Below, one piece after another: positions 1-6,210 of a stretch of DNA of 15,354 nucleotides. Numbering within the stretch: the first letter of the stretch is position 1; every line of letters starts with the position of its first letter. Source of the stretch: Cloacimonetes bacterium UBA5284. Its GTDB lineage: Bacteria > Cloacimonadota > Cloacimonadia > Cloacimonadales > Cloacimonadaceae. A model generated the notes under the pieces. The model worked only from the letters and a program-made list of their open reading frames with translations, did not search any database and was not told the DNA's origin. Location: positions 1 to 15,354 of the forward strand of contig DHSO01000027.1 of NCBI GenBank assembly GCA_002410505.1. Reading direction: 5' to 3'. Both the position numbers and the translations under genes were made by a program.

Positions 1-37
1 ATATGATACAAACTTAAAATAATATCAGCTAAGATAA

Positions 38-75
38 ATAAAGAACAGCCCCTTACACAAGGGGCTGTTCTTTAT
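38..75. terminator. Perfect 17-bp hairpin, probable bidirectional terminator
   Basis: The arms 38-54 and 59-75 are perfectly complementary (core AAGAACAGCCCCTT / AAGGGGCTGTTCTT) around the 4-nt loop ACAC. The GC-rich centre is flanked by A-rich sequence on the left and T-rich sequence (TTCTTTAT) on the right, so it can act as an intrinsic terminator in either direction. The T-rich trail is somewhat longer when read on the - strand. It probably ends transcription of a gene to the left and isolates the 15-kb gene block that starts at 204. A leader attenuator for that block is the alternative, if the promoter lies in the AT-rich 1-37. Confidence 0.75.
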
Positions 76-203
76 CCCATCGGGAAAGCTGATCTTCGGA
101 CAGATATGTGACCATGGGCCGGGGACTGGAAACACCTGAAACTCTTTGACAAAATCGGCACTTTCAAAATGCTGGAACAAAAAGCATTTAAAGGCAGTAA
201 ATA
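76..203 (+). other. Leader with a short open frame joined to der by TAATG
   Basis: No recognisable gene is present. One frame is open from 112 to its TAA at 202-204, which shares a base with the der ATG at 204. It would encode about 30 residues (PWAGDWKHLKLF... ending AFKGSK). The frame is closed upstream by TGA at 109-111, directly after an ATG at 106, and the only internal ATG is at 169. The composition looks protein-like, and the overlapping stop/start matches the junctions seen elsewhere in the block. It may therefore be the decayed 3' end of a gene or a tiny coupled ORF. The promoter for the block may also lie here: TTGACA occurs at 146-151, but no good -10 box follows at 16-18 nt. Confidence 0.35.
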
Positions 204-1550
204 ATGAGAAAATACATTGTCTCTATCTTGGGACGCCCAAACGTGGGAAAATCCACATTGTTCAATCGGCTGTGCCGCAAGCGTAATGCCATCGTAGATT
301 TCGAGGCCGGAATCACCAGGGACCGCAAGTATGAAGATGTGGAGTGGAACGGAAAGGTGTTCAAACTGATCGATACCGGTGGCATCGTTTATGACAGCAA
401 CGACCCTATGGATAAAAACATAATGAATCAGGCACTGCTGGCCATCGACGAGAGTGATCTGATTATCTTTATGGTGGATGCTCAGACCGGTACGACAGAC
501 TTGGATCAAGCCATAGCAAAGCTGCTGTTTCCGCACCGAGACAAGGTGGTTCTAACTGCGAATAAAGCCGATAGCGAAAAGCTGGAATGGGAAGTATATG
601 ACTTCTTGCAGCTTGGCTTTGGAGACGCCTTTCCCATCTCGGCATCCCACGGTCGTAATACCGGAGATTTTTTGGACGAGCTGATCAATAGAATGCCGGA
701 CACCATGGACGCCGGTATTGAAGAAAAAAAGGAAAACACCAGAATCGCAGTTGTGGGCAAACCAAATGTGGGGAAATCCTCTATAGTAAACCTGCTTTTG
801 GGAGAAGCCAAGCAGATAGTGACCGATATCCCCGGAACCACCAGAGACAGCATCGATACGCTGTTTCGCTATCATGGCAAGGATTACACTCTGATCGATA
901 CCGCCGGATTACGCCGCAAAAAGAAAGTGACTTACGGCGTGGAGTACTTTAGCGTGATGCGCACAATTGAGGCTGTGGACCGCTGCGACATAGTAGTACT
1001 GGTACTGGCTGCCGACGAAGAGATCAGTACTCAGGATCTCAAGATCGCCAGCTACGCTCAACGCAAGATGAAAGAAATCCTGATAGTATACAACAAATGG
1101 GATTTGGTGCCCAAAAATACCGCAACCACGGGCGAATTCATCAAGAACCTGCATTATGAAATGCCCTTTTTGCAGTTTGCCCCGGTTATTTTCATCTCCG
1201 CAAAGACCCATCAGCGCATCCACAAAGTGATGGAATCTGTAGTGGCGATAGAAGAAGAAAGCCAAAAGCGGATCCCAACTTCCGAATTGAACCATTTCAT
1301 GGAAACCGTAATCTCACACCGGCCCCCGACTCACCCTACCGGTCGCCATATCAAGATTTTCTACATCACGCAGGCCTCGGTCAAGCCGCCTGTCTTTGTG
1401 TTTTTCTGCAACTCTCCGGCCTTAATCACCGAGAATTACCGCAAATTCCTGCACAACCAGTTGCGCGAGGTGTTCTCCTTTTCCGGAGTATCGATAAAAC
1501 TAATCTTCAAAGGGCGAAAAGAAGAGGATTCGGATAATGGTAGGTCCTGA
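204..1550 (+). CDS. der: Ribosome-assembly GTPase Der (EngA), double G domain
   Basis: Der is an essential GTPase that acts in the cytoplasm in maturation of the 50S ribosomal subunit. The two tandem GTPase domains are plainly visible. The first has GRPNVGKST (residues 10-18), T38, DTGG (57-60) and NKAD (120-123). The second has GKPNVGKSS (185-193), T212/T213, DTAG (232-235) and NKWD (297-300). The remaining roughly 90-100 residues match the KH-like C-terminal domain of the family. At 448 residues it has the usual length. The ATG at 204 has AAGG at 191-194 and gives the expected N-terminus just before G1. It is the first gene of the block, and its last 14 nt overlap plsY. Der and PlsY genes are neighbours in other bacteria too. 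The acidic, basic tail (GRKEEDSDNGRS) is ordinary. Identification is very secure. Confidence 0.97.
   Translation: MRKYIVSILGRPNVGKSTLFNRLCRKRNAIVDFEAGITRDRKYEDVEWNGKVFKLIDTGGIVYDSNDPMDKNIMNQALLAIDESDLIIFMVDAQTGTTDLDQAIAKLLFPHRDKVVLTANKADSEKLEWEVYDFLQLGFGDAFPISASHGRNTGDFLDELINRMPDTMDAGIEEKKENTRIAVVGKPNVGKSSIVNLLLGEAKQIVTDIPGTTRDSIDTLFRYHGKDYTLIDTAGLRRKKKVTYGVEYFSVMRTIEAVDRCDIVVLVLAADEEISTQDLKIASYAQRKMKEILIVYNKWDLVPKNTATTGEFIKNLHYEMPFLQFAPVIFISAKTHQRIHKVMESVVAIEEESQKRIPTSELNHFMETVISHRPPTHPTGRHIKIFYITQASVKPPVFVFFCNSPALITENYRKFLHNQLREVFSFSGVSIKLIFKGRKEEDSDNGRS
1521..1527 (+). promoter_or_regulatory. Ribosome binding site deciding the plsY start
   Basis: GAAGAGG lies 9 nt before the ATG at 1537, inside the end of der. 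The alternative ATG at 1558 has no comparable site, so 1537 is preferred and the 14-nt overlap with der is real. Confidence 0.6.
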
Positions 1551-2163
1551 GTATTGGATGCCGGTATTGGCCTATTTTTTGGGCAGTATTCCAATGGGTT
1601 GGCTGGTAGCCAAGGTATTCTATCACAAAGATATTCGCAAAGAAGGCAGTGGCAATATAGGCGCTACCAATGCTTTGAGGCAGTTTGGAACCGGCGTGGG
1701 CGTGTTTGTGTTGATGATGGATGTACTGAAAGGGATTGCCGCCGTGCTATTGGCCCGCCACTTCCTTGGCCTGGCCCATCCTCTGGTTTCTGTGTGCGGA
1801 CTCTTTGCCATCTTGGGGCATATATATAGTATCTGGTTAAAATTCAAAGGCGGCAAGGGAGTAGCTACTGCCGCCGGTGTATTTGCCGCATTGGCTCCAA
1901 TATGCCTGATCATCGCGCTGTTGGTCTTCATATTGGTGGTTGCACGCAGCCGTTTTGTATCCCTGGGTTCCGTTCTTGCCGCAGCTGTTTTTGGCATCTG
2001 CACATATCTGATGGAGCTGGTCAAGCCTAAACCCGATTGGGGGCTGTTGATCCTGAGCACATTGATTGTGTTGATGATCATTCTGCGGCATACCGAGAAT
2101 ATCAAACGCCTTATGAAAGGTAAAGAAAACAAAATAAGCTTCAGTAAAAAAGGAAGATCCTGA
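1537..2163 (+). CDS. plsY: Glycerol-3-phosphate acyltransferase PlsY
   Basis: PlsY is an integral membrane enzyme that transfers the acyl group from acyl-phosphate to glycerol-3-phosphate, the first step of phospholipid synthesis in most bacteria. The three conserved cytoplasmic-loop signatures are visible: GSIPMGWL after the first membrane segment (16-23) followed by GSGNIGATNALR (37-48); KGGKGVAT (104-111); and LRHTENIKRL (183-192). Hydrophobic segments lie at about 7-27, 54-75, 80-100, 112-137 and 143-180, consistent with the multi-pass fold. The 208-residue length is usual. Translation is probably coupled to der through the 14-nt overlap, and its TGA shares a base with the purF ATG (TGATG). 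PlsX, which makes the acyl-phosphate, is not in the window. Identification is secure. Confidence 0.96.
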   Translation: MVGPEYWMPVLAYFLGSIPMGWLVAKVFYHKDIRKEGSGNIGATNALRQFGTGVGVFVLMMDVLKGIAAVLLARHFLGLAHPLVSVCGLFAILGHIYSIWLKFKGGKGVATAAGVFAALAPICLIIALLVFILVVARSRFVSLGSVLAAAVFGICTYLMELVKPKPDWGLLILSTLIVLMIILRHTENIKRLMKGKENKISFSKKGRS

Positions 2164-3539
2164 TGTGTGGAATACTTGGTGTATTTGGCAATTCTGACGC
2201 GGCAAAATTTGCTGCTTTGGGGCTCTTTGCCATTCAACACAGAGGGCAGGAAAGCTGTGGCATGGCTGTATCTGATGGCAAAGTGATACGCCTACGGAAA
2301 AAAATGGGGCTGGTAAAGGACGTTTTTAACGAAAGTGAATTGACAAAGCTACCGGGAACAGTGGCGGTGGGGCATGTACGATATCCCACCAAAGGCTCTG
2401 CCACGGAATTCAATACCCAACCTCATCTGGTGGAAACACTGGCCGGCCCGACCTACGCCCTGGCTTCAAACGGAGACTTGGTAAACTACCGCTCCATGCG
2501 CCGGTATCTGGAAGAGCAGAATGTATATTTCAAAAGTGATAACGACGGTGAACTGCTGGTAAAATACATAGCATGGCAGGTGATGCGCAAGGGTGAAGGC
2601 ATCATCGAAGCCATCCGACATCTGATGAGAGACATCAAAGGCGCTTATTCCACAGTACTTTGTACCAGAGATTCTCTATATATGTTTCGAGATCCCTACA
2701 GTATCCGTCCGATGGTTTGGGGAAAAATGGCAGATGGCACAGTGATAGTGGCCTCCGAAAGCTGCGCGCTGGACACACTTGGTGTGACCGACCGGCATGA
2801 AATTCCCTCTGCCGGGATAGTGAAAGTGAGTAGCGAAGGCATCCGGATCATCGAGAATGATCCCAATCTTTACCGGGATATAGCTCATCCGCGTCACTGC
2901 ATCTTCGAACACATATATTTCTCGCGTCCGGATAGCTATCACTTTGGTGAGGATGTATTTCGGGTAAGAGAAAAGATCGGTGCTGCCCTGGCTGCTACTG
3001 ATAAAGGCCTTGACGCAGATTATGTGGTTCCGGTTCCGGATTCTTCAAACTTCATCGGATTGGGATACAGCATTGCCAGCAATATCCCGCTATCTCTGGG
3101 GCTGATCCGCAACCACTATATTGGCAGAACCTTCATCAAGCCGGAACAAACCATCAGAGACGAAAGTGTGCGCCAAAAGTTCAATCTGCTGCCAAACTTC
3201 TTTAAGGGCAAAAAGATAGTTTTGATAGACGACAGCATCGTGCGGGGGACAACCATCCGTAAAATAGTGGACCTCATCAAAGGTGCCGGAGTAGCTGAAG
3301 TGCATCTGCGCATCGGCAGCCCTCAGGTGAAATACAGCTGTTATTATGGCATCGACACTCCGTCCTCGAATGAATTGGTGGCAAACCGCTATGAATTGGA
3401 ACAGATCCGCCAGCGAGTTCAGGTAGACAGCCTGAAATTTCTGGACATCAAAGACCTTTTGTCCTGCACTCAAGCCCCAAATGATTACTGTCTGGCTTGC
3501 TTCAATGGCGATTATCCCTTAGGGAAAGCGGAGGCATAA
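2163..3539 (+). CDS. purF: Amidophosphoribosyltransferase, Fe-S (B. subtilis) type
   Basis: PurF is the first committed enzyme of purine synthesis: it makes 5-phosphoribosylamine from PRPP and glutamine. The class II glutaminase domain starts MCGILGVFG, with Cys2 as the nucleophile once Met is removed, and has HRGQES (26-31), HVRYPT (71-76) and SNGD (102-105). The phosphoribosyltransferase half carries the PRPP loop VLIDDSIVRGTT (353-364). Four cysteines align with the 4Fe-4S ligands of the Bacillus enzyme: C246 (in CIFEHIYFSRPDS), C393 (in SCYYGIDTP), C443 and C446 (CLAC). I therefore expect an iron-sulfur, oxygen-sensitive form. No propeptide precedes Cys2, unlike B. subtilis PurF, which has a cleaved leader. 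The length of 458 is normal. It overlaps the plsY stop by one base and abuts hldA directly. No other pur gene is in the window. Confidence 0.97.
   Translation: MCGILGVFGNSDAAKFAALGLFAIQHRGQESCGMAVSDGKVIRLRKKMGLVKDVFNESELTKLPGTVAVGHVRYPTKGSATEFNTQPHLVETLAGPTYALASNGDLVNYRSMRRYLEEQNVYFKSDNDGELLVKYIAWQVMRKGEGIIEAIRHLMRDIKGAYSTVLCTRDSLYMFRDPYSIRPMVWGKMADGTVIVASESCALDTLGVTDRHEIPSAGIVKVSSEGIRIIENDPNLYRDIAHPRHCIFEHIYFSRPDSYHFGEDVFRVREKIGAALAATDKGLDADYVVPVPDSSNFIGLGYSIASNIPLSLGLIRNHYIGRTFIKPEQTIRDESVRQKFNLLPNFFKGKKIVLIDDSIVRGTTIRKIVDLIKGAGVAEVHLRIGSPQVKYSCYYGIDTPSSNELVANRYELEQIRQRVQVDSLKFLDIKDLLSCTQAPNDYCLACFNGDYPLGKAEA
3530..3534 (+). promoter_or_regulatory. Ribosome binding site for hldA
   Basis: GGAGG lies within the end of purF. 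It is 5 nt before the ATG at 3540 and 8 nt before the ATG at 3543. The kinase starts ATGATG, and the spacing fits the second codon slightly better, so initiation at 3543 is possible. Confidence 0.6.
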
Positions 3540-4511
3540 ATGATGGATATACAAGAGCTTGGTAAACAAATCAAGGGCCTTAGAGCCATCGTTTTGGGCG
3601 ATATGATGCTGGACAGCTACCTGTGGGGAAAAGTTCAGCGGATATCTCCCGAAGCGCCTGTGCCGGTAATCGAGATCAACCGCGAAGAATACCGCCTGGG
3701 CGGAGCTGCCAATGTGGCTCTGAATCTGATCTCCCTGGGCGCAGAAGTATTTGCGGTGGGGCTAGTAGGTAGCGAAGCAAATGCCAAAGTTCTGAAAAAG
3801 CTGTTTAAACAGCATGGACTCAGTTCCAAAGGATTGGTATCCGAGATGGGCAGAAAAACAACCATCAAGACCAGAATCGGGGCGGTGAACCAACAGATAG
3901 TACGCATTGACATCGAAGACAGCGGGGATCTTTCAGATAAGAGCAAGGAAGCTATCTTGTTACTATTGAAGAAGCAGCTGGAACACAGCGATCTGCTGAT
4001 TATTGAAGACTATAACAAGGGTCTTCTACGCGAAGATTTGATCTCTGAAACCCTGGACTTATGCAAAAAGCACAATGTGATGGTGGCGGTAGATCCCAAA
4101 CAAAAGAATTTCTTCAAATACCGAAAGGTAGATATATTCAAACCCAATTACAAAGAACTGCAAAGCAATCTGGGTCGCTGCTTCGAAAGCGAGGCGGATT
4201 TCTTTGAGGGAGCCGCGCAAGTACAGAAAAAACTGGCCTGCAAATACCTGGTGGTAACCCACGGCGCCAAAGGGATGTACATCTTTAGTGCCAAATCCCC
4301 AATGTTGCACCTGCCCAGTTGCGCCAGAGAGGTATACGATGTGTCCGGCGCCGGAGACACGGTTATCGGAGCTTTGGGTTTAGCTTTTGCCTCCGGGGCA
4401 GATATCCATACAGCGGCAAGTTTTGCCAATCTCGCTGCCGGGGTGGTGTGTGGCAAGATGGGCACAGCGACCGCAAACATCGAGGAGATAAGGGATTATG
4501 CCCAAGCTTGA
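3540..4511 (+). CDS. hldA: D-glycero-beta-D-manno-heptose-7-phosphate kinase
   Basis: This PfkB/ribokinase-fold kinase corresponds to the N-terminal half of E. coli HldE (RfaE domain I). It phosphorylates heptose-7-phosphate to the 1,7-bisphosphate on the way to ADP-heptose for LPS inner core. Visible features are the HldE-like start (GDMMLDSYLWGKVQRISPEAPVP split over residues 20-42), the first PfkB signature around GGAANVALNLISLG (54-67), and DVSGAGDT (267-274) with catalytic base D273 and its anion hole. At 323 residues it is one kinase domain only. The adenylyltransferase half follows as a separate gene, overlapping by 14 nt in another frame. GmhA, GmhB and HldD, needed for the rest of the pathway, are not in the window. 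A different sugar kinase specificity is unlikely given the partner gene. Confidence 0.93.
   Translation: MMDIQELGKQIKGLRAIVLGDMMLDSYLWGKVQRISPEAPVPVIEINREEYRLGGAANVALNLISLGAEVFAVGLVGSEANAKVLKKLFKQHGLSSKGLVSEMGRKTTIKTRIGAVNQQIVRIDIEDSGDLSDKSKEAILLLLKKQLEHSDLLIIEDYNKGLLREDLISETLDLCKKHNVMVAVDPKQKNFFKYRKVDIFKPNYKELQSNLGRCFESEADFFEGAAQVQKKLACKYLVVTHGAKGMYIFSAKSPMLHLPSCAREVYDVSGAGDTVIGALGLAFASGADIHTAASFANLAAGVVCGKMGTATANIEEIRDYAQA
4482..4487 (+). promoter_or_regulatory. Ribosome binding site for hldC inside hldA
   Basis: GAGGAG lies 10 nt before the ATG at 4498, within the last codons of the kinase gene. It supports independent or coupled initiation of the adenylyltransferase in the overlapping frame. 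Confidence 0.5.
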
Positions 4512-4980
4512 AGACAAAATCCTCAGCCGGGAAGAACTGGTCCGGCTTTGCCGCCAAGAACAAAAACGCGGCAAAAAGCTGGTGTTTACGAACGGTTGTT
4601 TTGACATCCTGCATGCCGGACATGTGAGGTATCTGGATGAGGCAGCAGCTCTGGGAAACATCCTGGTACTGGGCTTGAATAGCGACGCATCGGTGAAGAG
4701 ATTGAAGGGCGATTCCCGCCCGATCAATGCTGAACAAGACCGGGCTATTGTATTGGCGGGCTTGCAGGCTGTGGATTATGTGTGCCTATTTGATGAAGAT
4801 ACTCCGTATGAATTGATCCAAGCCGTGCAACCCAACATCCTAGTGAAGGGTGGCGACTGGCGTCCCGAAGAGATCGTAGGTGCGGATATCGTGCAGGCAT
4901 CCGGCGGAATGGTGAGAAGCCTGCGCTTTGTGGAAGGGATATCCAGTACGGCCATCATCAAGAAGATGAGGGAATCCTGA
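4498..4980 (+). CDS. hldC: D-glycero-beta-D-manno-heptose 1-phosphate adenylyltransferase
   Basis: This nucleotidyltransferase of the cytidylyltransferase superfamily corresponds to the C-terminal half of HldE (RfaE domain II). It transfers AMP from ATP to heptose-1-phosphate, giving ADP-heptose. The signature TNGCFDILHAGH (31-42) carries the HxGH nucleotide-binding motif at 39-42. SDASVKRLKGDSRP (62-75) and the C-terminal ISSTAII (148-154, the ISSTxII motif) are also typical. The length of 160 is usual for the stand-alone form. The start overlaps the hldA end by 14 nt, and the TGA shares a base with the next ATG. Together with hldA this gives a split rather than fused HldE. The short unstructured head (residues 1-20) could begin later, but no other ATG is near. 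Confidence 0.94.
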   Translation: MPKLEDKILSREELVRLCRQEQKRGKKLVFTNGCFDILHAGHVRYLDEAAALGNILVLGLNSDASVKRLKGDSRPINAEQDRAIVLAGLQAVDYVCLFDEDTPYELIQAVQPNILVKGGDWRPEEIVGADIVQASGGMVRSLRFVEGISSTAIIKKMRES

Positions 4981-5390
4981 TGGATAGGGATGAACCGCAA
5001 GACACCGGATTGGTAACCGCGGTAAACGGTAGCACCGTCTTTGTGGAATTGCAACGGGGAGACGGATGCAAAGCCTGTGCCATGCATGGTTTGTGTTTCA
5101 GCAAGGGCAAGGCTGCCATTCTGGAATTGGAAAGCTCTCTGCAGCTGGCAGAAGGCGACCTTGTGGAACTAGATGTGTCACCGGGAGGCAGGGTATTGGC
5201 AAGTCTGCTCATCTTTGTAGTACCCATCATCTTTTTGTTCTTGGGTTTTCTGATCGCCAACCTGTTTCTGAACGAACTGATCAGTATCATGTTTGCTTTT
5301 GCCTTTATGGCGTTTAGCTTCTTTATTATCCGCTTGTGCGACAAACGCTGGGGAAAGCGTTTGAAAATTGAAATTGTGAGGAAATTGTGA
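4980..5390 (+). CDS. RseC/MucC-family membrane protein (SoxR-reducing system type)
   Basis: This 136-residue protein matches the RseC family. It has a small soluble N-terminal domain with a cysteine cluster C30-x2-C33-x5-C39, then two closely spaced membrane helices at about 72-94 and 99-118, and a short basic tail. In E. coli, RseC belongs to the SoxR-reducing system alongside Rnf/Rsx proteins and is also encoded with sigma-E regulators. In anaerobes, RseC-like genes often sit near Rnf clusters. Here it stands between LPS and folate genes with no rnf or rse partner, so a role in redox or envelope homeostasis is only an inference. The E. coli-type cluster has four cysteines, and only three are clear here. 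The start shares a base with the hldC stop, and the 3' end overlaps folB by 4 nt (GTGA). Confidence 0.8.
   Translation: MDRDEPQDTGLVTAVNGSTVFVELQRGDGCKACAMHGLCFSKGKAAILELESSLQLAEGDLVELDVSPGGRVLASLLIFVVPIIFLFLGFLIANLFLNELISIMFAFAFMAFSFFIIRLCDKRWGKRLKIEIVRKL
5378..5389 (+). promoter_or_regulatory. Ribosome binding site and GTG start of folB
   Basis: GAGG (5378-5381) is followed 5 nt later by GTG (5387-5389), whose TGA (5388-5390) ends the preceding gene. The folB homology starts at this codon (MKIHLNEMVFYGYHG), so the GTG is the likely start. Confidence 0.6.
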
Positions 5391-5743
5391 AAATCCACTT
5401 GAATGAGATGGTGTTCTATGGTTATCATGGCGTTCATGACGAAGAACGCAAACTGGGTCAGCGCTTTATTGTAAGCGCCAGCTTGCATACCAATTCAGCT
5501 TTGGACGCCGGAGTACGCAATCTGGAAGACACTGTGGACTATACCAGAGTATATGCGGACATCAAAGAAATCATGGAATCCCGACAGTTTCAACTCTTGG
5601 AGTGCTGCGCAAACTCAATCGCGGATCGGCTTTTGGCGGATTATCCCCTCATCGAAAGTCTCAGCATCTGCATTCAAAAACCATCCGTACCCATTCAGGG
5701 CAGTCTGAAAAGCGTGGAAGTAGAGGTTTTCAGACAACGCTGA
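5387..5743 (+). CDS. folB: Dihydroneopterin aldolase
   Basis: FolB cleaves 7,8-dihydroneopterin to 6-hydroxymethyl-dihydropterin and glycolaldehyde in folate synthesis. The 118-residue length is normal. The sequence has the family head FYGYHGVHDEER...GQRF (10-27). The residues expected for pterin binding and catalysis are present: E20, Y52 (in DTVDYTRVY), E72 (in LLECCANSIADRLL) and K98 (in IQKPSVPIQG), matching E22, Y54, E74 and K100 of the S. aureus enzyme. It starts with GTG. Its TGA shares a base with the folK ATG, placing consecutive pathway enzymes next to each other. The family is octameric and cytoplasmic, and a fused FolB-FolK occurs elsewhere; here they are separate. Identification is secure. 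Confidence 0.95.
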   Translation: MKIHLNEMVFYGYHGVHDEERKLGQRFIVSASLHTNSALDAGVRNLEDTVDYTRVYADIKEIMESRQFQLLECCANSIADRLLADYPLIESLSICIQKPSVPIQGSLKSVEVEVFRQR

Positions 5744-6210
5744 TGATTTATCACTTGCTCTTGGGTTCAAATATGCAGGATCCCCCCCGGCAGATAGAAA
5801 CAGCATGCACACAAATCGCTGCACTTGCAGGGGTAAGCATATCCCGACAGAGTCGGATGAGGCTCACAAAGCCTTACGGCAAAACCGATCAAGATGATTT
5901 TTATAATATGGTTCTGGAACTGGAAAGCGATCTGGAAGCACAGGATTTGCTAGAGTGTTTGATGGATATCGAACAAAGCATGGGACGAGTCCGCGCCGAA
6001 AAATGGGGACCCAGAACGATTGATATCGACATCCTGCTGGCCGAAAACACCGTGATAAGCCGGAAAGAGCTCAATATCCCGCACAGTGACCTGCACAACA
6101 GAGCTTTTGCCCTATCCCTGCTTTGCGAACTGGTGCCCGATGCCATACATCCCATCTACAATAAAACTATGCGCGAGCTGCTGGACAGCTTGCCTGGAGG
6201 AAATACATGA
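5743..6210 (+). CDS. folK: 2-amino-4-hydroxy-6-hydroxymethyldihydropteridine pyrophosphokinase
   Basis: FolK (HPPK) transfers pyrophosphate from ATP to the FolB product before condensation with p-aminobenzoate. The protein (155 residues) begins MIYHLLLGSNM, the usual LGSN start, and contains FYNMV (53-57). It also carries the HPPK signature RAEKWGPRTIDIDILL (84-99), with Mg-binding D94 and D96. The frame is open upstream to 5602, but that extension lies inside folB and has no homology. I place the start at the ATG 5743 that overlaps the folB TGA. No clear Shine-Dalgarno site is close (AGAGG at 5722-5726 is 16 nt away), so translation probably depends on coupling to folB. The last 4 nt overlap glmU. 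FolP and FolE are not in the window. Confidence 0.95.
   Translation: MIYHLLLGSNMQDPPRQIETACTQIAALAGVSISRQSRMRLTKPYGKTDQDDFYNMVLELESDLEAQDLLECLMDIEQSMGRVRAEKWGPRTIDIDILLAENTVISRKELNIPHSDLHNRAFALSLLCELVPDAIHPIYNKTMRELLDSLPGGNT
6196..6200 (+). promoter_or_regulatory. Ribosome binding site for glmU
   Basis: GGAGG lies 6 nt before the ATG at 6207, in the end of folK. It is among the stronger sites in the block. Confidence 0.6.

Noticed and set aside
146..151. TTGACA as a -35 box for the operon promoter
   Set aside because: No acceptable -10 follows at 16-18 nt (168-175 reads AATGCTGG). It is kept only as a possibility in the leader entry.
725..731. In-frame A AAA AAG slippery heptamer in der
   Set aside because: It matches the dnaX-type -1 frameshift heptamer, but I see no upstream stimulatory Shine-Dalgarno site or strong downstream hairpin. 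Der needs the second G domain in frame, and Lys-rich linkers commonly give such runs.
1623..2240. 205-codon open frame antisense to plsY
   Set aside because: Composition is low-complexity (Ile, Thr, Pro, Arg), there is no promoter or binding site, and it is fully covered by plsY and the start of purF.
5602..5742. Upstream extension of the folK frame by 47 codons
   Set aside because: The extension lies inside folB and has no FolK homology. HPPK proteins start within a few residues of LGSN, as the ATG at 5743 does.
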